64,000 nt of DNA from Ancylostoma caninum. Lineage: Eukaryota > Nematoda > Chromadorea > Rhabditida > Ancylostomatidae. The stretch is from contig JBAJFG010000314.1 of assembly GCA_037903475.1 (NCBI GenBank), positions 372,001 through 436,000 on the forward strand. Direction: 5' to 3'. The notes beneath the pieces were generated by a model. That model did not search any database and was not told where the DNA came from. It saw only the letters and a program-made list of their open reading frames with translations. Position 1 is the first letter of the stretch, and each line of letters opens with the position of its first letter. Of this stretch, positions 36,554 to 48,101 are shown piece after piece. The translations under genes and the position numbers were made by a program.

Positions 36554-39500
36554 ATGCGGCTGCTACGCTTACTTGGTCTCCTCGGCACATTCGTTTTTTG
36601 TCGAAGCGGTAAGCATAAGTAAAAAGCACTTTGATTTAGGATCATTTATTTTAATCCAAGCCTCTGGTATTTAGAGGCCAAATGCATCGCACATTCGACT
36701 TACTTCCAGTGCCATGGTGCAACTGTGATTGTCGTGGATGGTACACATCACATGCACTCCCATGATCTAATCAGAAAGGTACCGTCCGTAAAGGCAGCCG
36801 TTGACTATGCTTGAATGCACAGCTGATTTAGGAGATTTCGTACGTGCAGCACCACATTGTGCCCCGCCTCGGGTTGAGAAGGGAGTTCGAGGTCGCTTTC
36901 ATGCTCTCCGGAGTGTGCGATAACGGCAGAGCAGAGGAAAGATTTGTGGACTCCCACAAAGAGGCATGTTCTGAGCTGGAGTCTCTGCAAGATCTCGCTG
37001 ATAAGAAGGGGTTGCAGAAGGAGAGTCTCAAGAAGTGGGTGTTTCAGGGAGTTAACCACTACCTTGCAGCAGAAAAATTGTTCCTCTTGAAAGATTATTT
37101 TGCACTGTCGTAATGGGAAAATTTCTCAATCGCTTTTTACAGAGTACTTGAGCATCTGGCCTCACATTATGGGCATGATCATCCTGTTATTCTTTTCTCC
37201 AGATCTGAGTACGTTTTTTTGCTGTTGTAACGGGCCACAACAAACTACAGTCCTTCTCAAAAGATAGACGGATTCCTTGACTACAGAAACGCGGTGGGAC
37301 CTGAACGATGGATGGGAAGAAACCATGCTCCAAATGAGAAAGTCGAGTAGGTCCCGCCGCGGTTCTGCGGGGTCGCGGCAACATGAAATCGCACGGGCAA
37401 TCTGTTTATATTTTGACAAGGACTTTAGTCGGGTAGCTAAGAACGTCAGTGACTCTGTCTGTAATCACGGCCGAGGCGCGGTGTCAACCAGCTGGTCAGC
37501 TGATCCGATCGATGGGAGGACACCAAGGATGCACTGGCAAGAGATTTTACTGAGTGACAGCAGGAAAACATCAAAAGGGAAGGAATCCCACCATATACGT
37601 TCTAGAACTTACAGAGCGAAATGTAAAAATTAGACTGAACCAGCTGGTCAGCCGCGTAACACCACACCACAGCCGCAATTGCAGACAAAGTCCTAGACGC
37701 GCTCTCCAGATTACCCGACTTCACATTTGCAGTGATGATGACGAGATTTCCGAGGCTGCTGAATATGCCCACAAGCACCTTCGCAACGACATCACTGTGG
37801 TGGCGCTAAGCGGTAGAGAAAAACCGTGGAGGAAATTTCCAGCTATTTCTGTCTACCCAGTTGACGTCAGTGATCTGGATGCCTCAGATGGCTTGGATTA
37901 TTGTATCGCTGAAAGAAGCTGTGCGATAGCCAATGAATGTGAGTAGTAGGTTTGGCATGAGACCAAATAGTAAGTAAGAGTAAAATATCATGCGGTGTCA
38001 GTTGAAGGTGATGACCTCCTGGAAAGTTTACTTGTCCCATAACGTTTCTTCTCTTGAACCTTGTGCTTACCTGAATCGATGTCAACAAGCTGCTCTGATA
38101 GCTCTTCCAATTCCGAGAACCTCTGGATGTATCGATGATATTTGTCTGCGATAGCTTCACTCTTTCATCCATTCCCATGTGTCGAAATGCTTCTGTTTCA
38201 TGCTATCTACACCGTAACATCTTCACAACCGCTAGAAACTCCGACGAGTTGTCTACATCAGCGAGGCACACGACTGAGAGGAAAAGCACCCATGCGACGA
38301 GCACCAAACCCATCCCATCTACTTCTAAAGAGGAGCCTCTGCGATCGACAACAACTACGCTTTCACCAACAACAGCAAACGTCGTTGTTAATGCCGACGG
38401 CGCAGGCTGCGCATGCAACTATTCGACCTCTTGGAATGACGTCATGTTTGTATTCGAAGCTACTGAAGCCACAACTGAAACAGGGTTGCAGGAGGTTAGT
38501 TTTGGGCTTGCTCAGCATATGTTAACGGTTCGAGCCACTCTCTTGAAAGTTTACTTCTTTTTCAATATTAACCTACAAGAATGTTCAGATGCTCGTGCAC
38601 GTACAATCCAACCTATATCGATTCAATATCCAACAGTACCCATCCAGTGAAAAGGTACAGTGTTTCCTTTTGTTATCTTTACTGTAGCAACTTCTCATGC
38701 TTTGTCTTTTACACAGTAGCCTTTGACAATTCTGCTGCTCCATAGTCTTTTGTTCCCTAACTGTATTACTCCACCACCGATTCTCTTCCAAAGGCGGTGA
38801 TGGTGGGGTAGGTATAAGATGTTCGGCCCTGTTGCTTGCCACCGGTACAGAAATCGAGTACATTCCGCTTGCTTCTTGCTAGGTGTAGCCCTGTTCACTG
38901 CATATATCACAACGAGAGCCGGTCGAGCTCACTTAAAAACGAATGCCGAATCACCGCCATGATTTGAGGTGTAAAACAATAAGTCGACTTCATGAAATGC
39001 CCTAAAATCACTCCAGGCCTCACCCTCATTGAGGTAGGCAACTTAGACGCTGATTTCACTTCGGGCTTATTTTTCCCATAAAAAATCATTTCATGCAAAT
39101 ACTACTATACCGTAGACCCGACATGCATAATTTTCCTCATCAATGCTCCAGAGAATTGATGCGACCTATTTTTGTAGGCACCACACCTACTAACAAGGAA
39201 AAATGTTCGAAAGAAAGCTGCTGACGCATGCAAATACGTCAAGAAGTTTAGAGATAGTGGGGCATCGCGAACGGCGATCATAGTGTTCTCTTGTGATTTG
39301 TGCGCAGCCACGTGACCCAGAAGTTTTTGGCAGGGTTTCAGCTACTGCAAAAATGCTACGCAGCAACAACAAATGACTAAGCCAGAACACCTCTAATAAA
39401 AAATAAAATTCAATTTGACAAAAAAATATACCATTCATTCTTACAGCTTATGGTTTGAACCAAGATGAAATGCTCCACAGCAGCATTAAGTTTAGACATC

Positions 39501-42500
39501 ACTACTCGGTCATTCTTCTCCTGCCATGGTTTCTTGAGGGAATCCTCAAAGTACCAGTCTGGTTGGTGGTAGGAGTGGTATAGCGCTTTGGTTCCAGAAT
39601 TCTCATTTTCCCAATACCTGGATAGTCGAAAGGACTATACATTACTTATTAGGGGTTGATCACGAATTCGTTAATATGGACATGCACAAGTATTTGAGTA
39701 TTAATACAATATGTACATGCATTGGTTGGGTGCTCTGCCGAAAGATTTATTGCTTAGAACCGTGAACTGCAGAAACTCTTGATCATTTGCAACCTTCTTG
39801 ACATTGATTATTGCATTGATCCTCATTCCTGATTTCAATAACTAATGTATTCCTTCAGAGGCTTTACTTTGTCATATGGGTTCCCGCAGTTTTTTTTACG
39901 CTACTTCTATTCCCTTTATTTTCTGGGGTGGTAGTAAACCTCTTGAAATGACGGAGAAACGATGAGCCGCACGTTGCGGTTAACTGTCACCTCTGGTTTG
40001 CAATCACATATAAGCTAGAGCTTCGAGACAACCGTGGTCCTCGAGTGATGTGGCTTTTGCAAAACCTTTTCACATCTAAAATTTCGAACTTTCAACCGTG
40101 GAATACTCGATCTCCTCAGAGTATGCTGACAGACATTTGAACCATAGATTCCACGGCTAACACAACTTTTATGACTTTACAGTCCACGCCGTCAGTGAAT
40201 CTCTTTCCGAATAACTTGACCCTTGATATGTTATGCTCAGAAATACAACTCCTCGCCCATAAAATAGGTGGGATTCAATTTGTAAGGGTGTAGGGCTCAC
40301 CTGTCAAAGTCACTCAACAGGAAATCGGGATCGTCGATGATCTCCGGTGGAAGGTAACGACAACCGAGATAGTGGGAACATCGATCAGCCGGGTAAACCC
40401 GGAACTTTCGTCTTCAACGAAAAAAGTCTGTGCACGCTCTACTGGCTGCAACGATGAACTCGAACCACGAGCAAAAAGCCCTCTGGAGGACTTTTTCTTA
40501 CGACGACGTCACTGTCAGCGTCTCGCGCGCGAAACACTACTTCCCTCCTTGTCCTTGTCGGTTTATATTAGCAGGAAGTTCAGCGTGACGCTGAGCTCAT
40601 TGTTCGATTACGAACTGTGAGTTCTTACATGTATGGTCCCAGTTTTGTCCAAGTATTTAAGCACCAATACTCAGAAACCATATTCTGGCCAACAAAGCTT
40701 ACACTACCTACGTATTCCGGAGTTCCCCGTAAGCTGGGGGTTATCTGAAAGTTAACGTTCACCGTTAACTCACGGTTTCAGTAGGTTCACTACCACCCCT
40801 GGTGTCTAGCCAAATGTTAACGTCCACGAGACCTCTTTTTTTAGAAATAACGAAGTTCCCATGAACTCCCTGAAAATAAGCTATTCCCGATCTTAAATAT
40901 TGGAGGTCATAGTAAATATGGAAGTCATGGAGGATGAAAAACCTCATTTCTGACATTTTTCTCATTTCGTTTTCCCTCTAGCCATAAAGTTATCATTGCG
41001 GCTGAGTTGGCTAAAACTGGGCGTATTCGAACTCGTCTGCAAGAGGCGGAACCTGCCTGAAGTGGAAGTATTATCCTGGCAGTCCCACATCCATATCCTG
41101 ATCTATTTATTTAAAAAACGCCAAAACTCATCTGAAAAGTAATTGTTGCTTCTTGTCTCATCGTTTAATCAATCGCTTCAGTTGTGCACACGAATTGGAG
41201 TGGTCGTGTATGGACTAACGCCTCGCCTTTACGCTCCTCTCGGTTCGCTCTCACACGACGATTTCATGGCGATAGACAGTCTTCCCTATTTCGGAGACCA
41301 AGTAGCTAATCTCGAAGAGTGAGTAAGAGATGTGGCGAATTGGGTCAGCTGCATATATTGCTAATAGCTTACAGCGCCCTTCGCATGGCTGCGTTGCAGT
41401 TTCAAACCGAGGCAGATCGTTCCAACGCTAGGAACGTCATCGTGCTCATGGCCGCTTCTTACTAGTCAGTCGGTTTTCGTATTCAACCATTTAGTTGATT
41501 TCAGGATAATACGGTAACCTTCGGCCTCATCTTGTTCTTCTAAAATTCCTTTGCCTATCGTTATTTTCCTATAAGCCCTAGATACATGGGATTTAGTGTT
41601 GGCGGAGCTTTCGCACCTGGCCAGGTAGCGGCCCAATTTAAGGAAGACAACGGAGTGTTGGTGGTGTACAGTAAGCTTGCTTCTAATGTGCTATAAGGGA
41701 GCATTAGTGTGCCAAAATTTCTAGATTACGTGGAAGAGCATGGATTCCCGGAGACAAAGCTGAAGAACCTTGCATCGCCCGGCTATTTTCTGACCAACAC
41801 GGAAGATAATAACGGAGATGCCATCCGGCGAGCGTTGTGCGACGGTATTTATTCTTCAGCTTTTTATATAATAAACTGAATCAAATTTAACATAGAAGTG
41901 TAGGAAGTTCTCTCATAATTTTCACCTCGCTTTTTGCACTACGGGCACCGTCTCAACTCAAAATCTTTTTGAGATTTGTCAAAGTAAAGATTTTCCAGGA
42001 ACTTACAATGGTATACGTGATTCTTTGTGAAACTGCCGAAAACCGCTTCTAGAGCTCAACTTAAGTGGAGCTTGTGGGTGGAGCCAAACTGGGGTTACAG
42101 GGTTTTGGCATACATTCCATACATTCGCCTACTAGCCGCATACAGAAAGCGCCTGCTATCCTATTAGGGAGTGAATGATGATGAACTCTCACAATAAAAC
42201 GAATTCCACGAAAAGGTGCATGCCTAGGAGTACATTATTCAGGAATCGTGACCTCGAGCCAAAGCTCAGTCCTCAGTTCCACCCACAATCTCCCAAGAAT
42301 TGGATTTTCGATCGTTTTTCATGGGATCACATCCAACCTTGTGACCAGCCGATCCTAGGAAATTTTCTATTCGAAAATTTCAAAGACGTCTCTGAAATGG
42401 GGCAGCGTTTTAAAGTGATCTTTCCAGCAAATTGTTTTTGCCGCCTTGGTTACGACACTTTCGAGACGGATCCTATGCGCAATACACCAACTGCAGGTTC

Positions 42501-43148
42501 GTTAGTGATGTACCGCCCATCCTGTATTACTGACTTGACCAGCAGGATTTTTTTGCAGTTCTTCTCTCAGTAAAGAGACACGACCTGCTTCTACAACACT
42601 GAGATTAGAATTTTTTGAAAAGACCTGCTACTTCTAGCTTGTTACTCCGCGAAACAAGCACAGACAAACTACCAGCTGGCTACGAATCGGTGCAGGAGCG
42701 AGAGTGGATTCATTGCGCTAGGAAAAGAGGAAAACCAGACGGATTACCTCGAAAGAAGTACTTCTTGCAGCCAATTCGCAATACTCCTCCTCTTCTAACG
42801 AAATTTTCAGAGTTCAATTCTGGAAGCAGTTTCTGGATTGGTCTGAAATGGGATCAGTTCAAACAGAGCTACCTGTGGGCTGACGGAAGTGCGGTGAGAA
42901 CCAGCCTATACCGTATTTCGTAACCATGCTTTTCTATGCTACCAACAAGGTGAATCACTTTTCAGTTGTCTGGTACTGCTCAACCCTGGGCCTCCTCCTC
43001 TCCCCATCAAACGGGCGTCGATTGCGTGCGTGTGGTTCCACAAGGCTCTGAACTGGTCTGGGCTCCTGTCGATTGTCGCGAGACGTTCACGTATTCTTGC
43101 GAAGTTTCTCCATGTGATTCTCAAACATACTGCACCCAAGATGTTTAA
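36554..43148 (+). CDS. Secreted vWA / vWA / C-type lectin protein
   Basis: Exon 1 (36554..36608) encodes a signal peptide (MRLLRLLGLLGTFVFCRS). 36675..36778 and 36832..37034 begin a vWA domain (CHGATVIVVDGTHHM strand). A later part is 37710..37938 (DDDEISEAAEYAHKHLRNDI). 37035-37709 is unresolved. Then follow 38262..38494 (Ser/Thr-rich linker, then WNDVMFVFEATEAT opening vWA 2), 38589..38654, 41182..41318, 41375..41464, 41576..41670, 41725..41844, 42428..42496, 42638..42757, 42811..42893 and 42966..43148 (TAA). All these joins keep phase. vWA 2 ends ASPGYFLTN...RRALCDANCFC. The lectin domain shows CYS...NRCRSE, FWIGL, LWADGSA and DCRETFTYSCE. This architecture is common in nematode clec genes. 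Neither vWA has a normal DxSxS MIDAS, and the lectin lacks EPN/QPD and WND, so metal and sugar binding are doubtful. Confidence 0.82.
37248..37425. mobile_element. Tc1-type MITE inside the lectin gene
   Basis: Bordered by TA (37246-37247 and 37426-37427), with ends CAGTCCTTCTCAAAAGATAG and the complement of the right end (AAGTCCTTGTCAAAA). Same family as 30783-30954. It lies between exons coding for the first vWA domain. Confidence 0.75.
38655..41181. other. 2.5 kb intron of the lectin gene, no embedded gene seen
   Basis: It lies between phase-0 exons 38589-38654 and 41182-41318. Frames at 39105-39438 (minus) and 40372-40620 (plus) have no supporting signals. No transposon ends were recognised. 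Confidence 0.5.
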
Positions 43149-45385
43149 CGTTTGAATGATATGAAACTTTGAACTGCAAATAACGTATTGTGATGCCTCA
43201 TTCATGTATCCCATCCCACACATTAATCGCTCAGAGGAGAGAGAAGTAAATTCTACTTCGTTGTGAAGGAGTTGCTTTGAACATCAGCATTTATTAATAG
43301 TTGATATTCGGCTAACGTTTTGACACCTTCGCCGTTGTCAAATCCTGGAAAATCAAAGGCAAAATCTCCGACATCCGCGCAGCACTATCCTTGAAGAGTT
43401 AAGCCTCTCCGTCCTCAAATTCTCACGCATTGATTGCTTTGAAAAGATCTGGACAAGTATTCGGTTGCCACCTGACCAGTTCGGAAACAGCTTCCTCCTT
43501 CGGCTATTCTCGCCTCTTCTTTTTTTCGGATTAGGTTAGAATATAATTTGAAAAGAATATCAACATGATATTTGCAACACAGTGTAAATGATGTAGCATT
43601 ATTACACTTTTCGTCTTTCAGCCATGTGTTGGGAACCAGGCGAAGAAAAAATTGGATCCTATCGCGAACTCGTCAGTATGATGAGGAGTAGCTTACTGCA
43701 TGTATGTATCAAAAGAAAGAAACTTACCTTTGTTACTACTACGTTGGATGAACCAATAGCGATACCCAATAATAACATTATCAGTTGCCAAGAATTAAAT
43801 CGATTATTTCAAGAAAAAAATGGGAGTAGAATCAGGGCAGCGCTTGGAGTTGGGAAAATATCAAAAGTGATAGACATTAGCACCACCTGAGAGCAAGGAG
43901 AAGGGAAGAGAAAGAAATATTGGTTGGTCAAGCAATATTCTTTGCAGAGGCTACCAAGGAGAATATTTACATATTGTTGACCCTTGTGAAAAGAAAACCC
44001 TCGAAAAAAAAAACAAAAATAAATAATGAATATAATGAAAAAAAGGAGTTTCTACCTGCTTTCGCCATTCATAAGGCTTGCAAAAACCTACGCGGGTTAC
44101 TGAACTTCACTCCTAGAAAGTTTATGTAAGAAAAAAGGTGGCAATCTAGCTACTGCAAGTCTGACTTTTCTGAACCAGAATAGAGTTTCGTTGCTTTTAA
44201 TCCCTCTGTTAAAAATTAGAATAGCGTAATAGTTACATTCCATAAAAAGAAGTAATAATGAGAACATGGTGAAGAAGTGAAAACGTCAGTGAGAAAAAAG
44301 TCCCCCCACCAGCCACTCATGCTCAGATGTGTAGTTGAAGCTAGAAACAAAAGATTGCGAGGATAGACAAAACGTGTGAGGGCAGTGCAATACTCAGTTC
44401 CACAGACGTTCACTCCTCCTATGGCTTTGAGTGTCGTTATGGAAACGGGTAAAAGAAAAAGAAAACGAACGTAGGATTATAAAAGTTGTAGATCTAGCAA
44501 TTAATCTCTTTCGTTAATTCCTGAAATGTTGCTTGTCCATCCATAATGGTGTTAAAAACCAAGTGTCGGTGTATACCCCTTTTTTTCGGATCTGCTCCTC
44601 TGTCGCTGCTATAAAAATGGTCGCGTTGCAAGTAGTAAATGTCATGCTATCAAACTTTCTCTAGCTTTATTTTTGGCTTCTCATGAAGGCAGTGATTTAT
44701 CAAGTCTTTTGTCGTCCTATCACCATCGTTGCCGGGAACAGATAAACATTTCGTAGCTTTTTGAAGGCATACAAACATGTTAATTATCATTCTAGTGTCC
44801 CTTATTTATTTATATAATTTCTGCAGGTATCGAAATTGTGTTCAGTATGTCAAGTCGAAGGAAGAGAACAGTAAATGGTGACATCGTTCTTATACACCGG
44901 GCTTCCTAGCAGAGGACGAACTATGAGGTCCTTCCGGGATAAGGTAGTGGGTCACTATGGGGCAAAATGGAGCGGTCGGTGATCACCTGCTCCATGGTAT
45001 CCACTCGTCCCCGCTCACATTCAAAATTTTCTTGTGGATGTATGGTAAATCACGTACGAATAGATACTAGACGACCATGAACGGCTGGAAGAGGGTTTAA
45101 TTGAACATATCTTGCAACATTAGCCCACCCCTTTTTGTCTCTTTATGAATCTCACCCCCGGAACTAGTTAATGTTATGTGGTTAGTTAATGTTATGTTAT
45201 CAATGTTATTATAATCATCTTCTAGTGTAGATATCATTTTCCTATCATAAATCAACGTCCTATAGCCAATTGGTCGGAGTCGGTTGCGGCTCATGAGTTG
45301 AAGGAGCGTACATTTGACCCCTGAATTAGGGAGAGTTGAATTGGAAGAAAAGACTAAAGGGAGCCGCGCAATGTCAGTGTTAGTA
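43149..45385. other. Intergenic; one weak exon candidate near 43623
   Basis: A CTTTCAG acceptor at 43621 is followed two bases later by ATG and a frame MCWEPGEEKIGSYRELVSMM, up to a GTATGTAT donor near 43702. It could be a first exon, but no continuation was found. The rest is AT-rich with nothing recognisable. Confidence 0.35.
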
Positions 45386-46631
45386 TTAGGTTGTCGCGAA
45401 AGTTTCCCGCCACTCACTTCGAAATCTTACATGTTACCTCAGGATTGTTTTGGACCTTCCTATCCGAAACGTATATAAAGGTTGGTCAATGGACTACTTA
45501 CACCTTTCTTCTCTTAGCTTTCGGTTGGGATTATGGCCGAAGAAATCGTCCTGGACTCGAAGCAGGTTCGACTCCTTCTGCTTTACGAATTCAGAAAAAA
45601 CAGCAGTGCAAGAGATGCGACAAAAAACATATGTGATACGATGGGTTCCTCAACTGTCTACTACGGCACGGCCAAAGTTTGGTTTCGGATATTCGAAAAC
45701 GGCGATTTTGACTTGACGGATAAACCACGCTCTGGTCGACCAGTTGAAGTCGATCAGGAGCGACTCTCAGAGCTAATTGAAGAGGATCCCTACAGCGATA
45801 CCCGTGAACTGGCAGATGAACTCCGGTGTCGTTACAATATAGTGGCCGTTCACCTGCGCAGCGCCGGAAAGACGTGGAAGTGCAGCGCATGGATACCTCA
45901 CGATTTGAGTAGTCGCCAGCTCCAGGTGCGCAGAGATGCATGCATGAATCTTTTGACTTTTCGAAGGACTTTCACCTGGCTAGACTACTTGGTTACCGGT
46001 GATGAGAAGTGGGTCCTCTACGCAAACCACACGAGAAAGCGCCAGGGGCTCGGACGCGACGAACCGGGGATCTCAACGCCGCAAACAGAACTACACCCCC
46101 AGAAAGTAATGCTCAGTGTTTGGTGGAACTGCAAAGGAATCATTCACTGGGAACTGTTATCAACATACTCTAATGTCTCCGCCGAAATCTACTGTAGGCA
46201 ACTGGATTGTGTCGCTGCGGCTCTTCGTGGGAAACAAGATAAAGTTTACTTTTTACATGACAACAACGCTCGTCCACACATTGCGAGAGAGACCCAGCAA
46301 AAACAGCAGAGCTTAGGATGGCATATTCTGGCCCACCCACCGTATTCACCAGACCTAGCGCCCACAGGCTACCATCTTTTCTTGTCGTTATCCAATCACC
46401 TGAGAGACATGAAGTTCAACAATTTGAAACAACTCAAAAAGTGGCTCGGCGAGTTTTTTGCATCAAAATCTCAGAATTTCTATGCAAGCGGAATCCACAA
46501 GTTACCGGTTGAATGGCAGTATGTTGTAGATAATAATGGTTCATATGTACATTAAATATCAGCTGTCTTGAATAAAAAAATAAAATTGAAAAAAGATCGA
46601 ATAGTGGCGGGAAACTTTCGCGACAACCTAA
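45386..46631 (+). mobile_element. Structurally complete mariner element
   Basis: A 1246-bp element with identical 29-bp inverted ends beginning TTAGGTTGTCGCGAAAGTTT, flanked by TA (45384-45385 and 46632-46633). It contains one full-length transposase frame. The perfect ends make it the youngest-looking mariner in the window. Confidence 0.95.
45533..46555 (+). CDS. Mariner transposase, intact frame but third catalytic Asp replaced
   Basis: 340 residues, the usual length for mariner (about 340-350). The N-terminal paired helix-turn-helix region includes ARDATKNICDTMG and WFRIFENGDFDLTDKPRSGR. The WIPHDL linker motif follows. The catalytic core has the first Asp in VTGDEKWVLY and the second in LHDNNARPH. 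The third Asp of the DD34D triad, normally in SDYHLF after YSPDLAP, reads TGYHLF: the Asp is Gly. An extra Asn is also present after the second Asp. The protein should still bind ends and pair them but probably cannot cut. It sits between matching terminal repeats, which indicates movement before or despite this change, for example with enzyme supplied in trans. Confidence 0.93.
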   Translation: MAEEIVLDSKQVRLLLLYEFRKNSSARDATKNICDTMGSSTVYYGTAKVWFRIFENGDFDLTDKPRSGRPVEVDQERLSELIEEDPYSDTRELADELRCRYNIVAVHLRSAGKTWKCSAWIPHDLSSRQLQVRRDACMNLLTFRRTFTWLDYLVTGDEKWVLYANHTRKRQGLGRDEPGISTPQTELHPQKVMLSVWWNCKGIIHWELLSTYSNVSAEIYCRQLDCVAAALRGKQDKVYFLHDNNARPHIARETQQKQQSLGWHILAHPPYSPDLAPTGYHLFLSLSNHLRDMKFNNLKQLKKWLGEFFASKSQNFYASGIHKLPVEWQYVVDNNGSYVH

Positions 46632-46849
46632 TACTAATCAGACAGCCGGCTTGTGGAAATGTGCATTGCTTCGAGTTGGACCCGTCTTTAGAGAACCGCT
46701 TGCAAACGCGCAGAGCTGAGAGTGAATCTCCGGATATCGATATTTGAAAATGAATCGGAATGAAAAGGCGGTGGAAGTGATAACGACAGGGAAATTGCAG
46801 TTCTATCGGGGTGGTGCGAAATTGTAGTAATTGCCATTTAGGGGTATAT

Positions 46850-47304
46850 ACTGATGATCTTCTCTCTTCTATGAAATTTGAACAGTTTCAAGCCAATTTG
46901 TGTGACCTTCCGAAAGGGTTTCTCCTCCTCTCACAAAATCCCCTTGAATACGCTGGCTAGCTCTTTTCAGTTCTTTTTTGTAGAGCCGCGAACGAATGAT
47001 GAGCCGAGGCGATTCTCGGGTTATCGTATTTAATGACTTCAATCTCGATCACGCTGAATCGGAGGTGTCCGGCCGGTAATCTTTTTGTTCCAACTTGGAA
47101 TTGCCTTCCCAAGAGACGAGAAGCTAGGGCATCGAGAAGTTTTCTTCTTACGATTCTTAAATCAAATGTAAGCATTGTCGCGGTCGCAGGATGTCGCTGG
47201 ACGATCACTGGCGTTGACAGACAGGGCGTTGATGACAGCCGTGGAATTGAAATCGGATTTCACCGTACATACGAAGAGAGCAGGGATGGGTGCTCACTAT
47301 ACTA
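46850..47304 (+). pseudogene. Mariner remnant, 5' half
   Basis: It shares the leader and helix-turn-helix part with the 47920 and 59750 copies: TTTCAAGCCAA, then GAACGAATGATGAGCC, then GGATGTCGCTGGACGATCA. It breaks off at CACTATA, where the next mariner end begins. Multiple frameshifts are present. Confidence 0.75.
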
Positions 47305-47415
47305 TTAGGTTGTTGCGAAAATAATTGTCATTTCACGGTATGCTTGAAAAAAAAACTTTTTTCTTGCCTAATTCAACAATTTCAAGCCAACTTGTGCTAG
47401 CTCCTGGTAGGGTCG
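47305..47415 (+). mobile_element. Solo mariner 5' end
   Basis: TTAGGTTGTTGCGAAAATAA next to TA, followed by about 90 bases nearly identical to the leader of the 47920 element, then unrelated sequence. It is a truncated or internally deleted copy that landed in the 46850-47304 remnant. Confidence 0.75.
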
Positions 47416-47559
47416 AGTCAATGTATCCGCAGGTGTATCCGCGGGATATTTCTGATGCGCACATGCTAAACAGGTGCGTATCTGCAGGCTACAATAAGCC
47501 ACTCATTACAACTTACGAGCAATAAGCAATCAAACGAGGATCATCGATCAGGCGATGAT

Positions 47560-47700
47560 ACAATTTATGCTAGATGCGTACGTTTGACGCGCGTTCGTCT
47601 ATATGATGGATTAGTCGCATCGCCGACGCAGCATAGACGCACGCGTTTACGGCCTGGCAGCGGTCGCACGTTCTTTTCAGTGAGGATGTATATGAAGTCG
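47560..47700. repeat. Dispersed repeat, family A (copy 3, inverted)
   Basis: Shares ATAGACGCACGCGTTTACGG with the complement of the 6960-6990 region and the TGCTAGATGCGTACG start with the other copies. Confidence 0.5.
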
Positions 47701-47728
47701 GGGGTAGAAGGTAGATGGTGATGACGTC

Positions 47729-47743
47729 GGGGGGGGGGGGGGG
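47729..47743. repeat. Poly(G) tract (15 G) in a G-rich block
   Basis: A run of 15 G within 47695-47885, which has further G4-6 and C4-5 runs (for example GGGGTGGACCCC). Strong G-quadruplex potential on the + strand. Confidence 0.9.
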
Positions 47744-48101
47744 AGCCGCGAGAGCACGTGGTGGGACCTCTGCTGGGGGCACGTGGGGGAAGTCGGCCAT
47801 ATTTGGGGGTAGGTGCCCCGCGACTTGAGGTCCACCCCGAGGTACAACTAGGGGTGGACCCCTTTTCTACTTGCAGTCGACCCCCACGAATAACTGAGAT
47901 TTCTGAAATGGTCATTCTATTAGGTTGTTGCGAAAATAACTGCCGTTTTACGGTATGCTTGAAAAAAAACCTTTTTCTTGCCCAATTCAACAACTTCAAG
48001 CCAACTTGTGCTAGCTTCTGGTAGGGTTTGTTCTGCTCTTTCAGATGCTTCTTCAATAATCTGGCTAGCTCTTCCCTGGACTTTTTATAGGATCGCGAAA
48101 A

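Noticed and set aside
42428..43148. Functional Ca-dependent sugar-binding motif in the lectin domain
   Set aside because: I looked for EPN/QPD and WND in the long loop and last strand. Only QPW and APVDC are present at comparable places.
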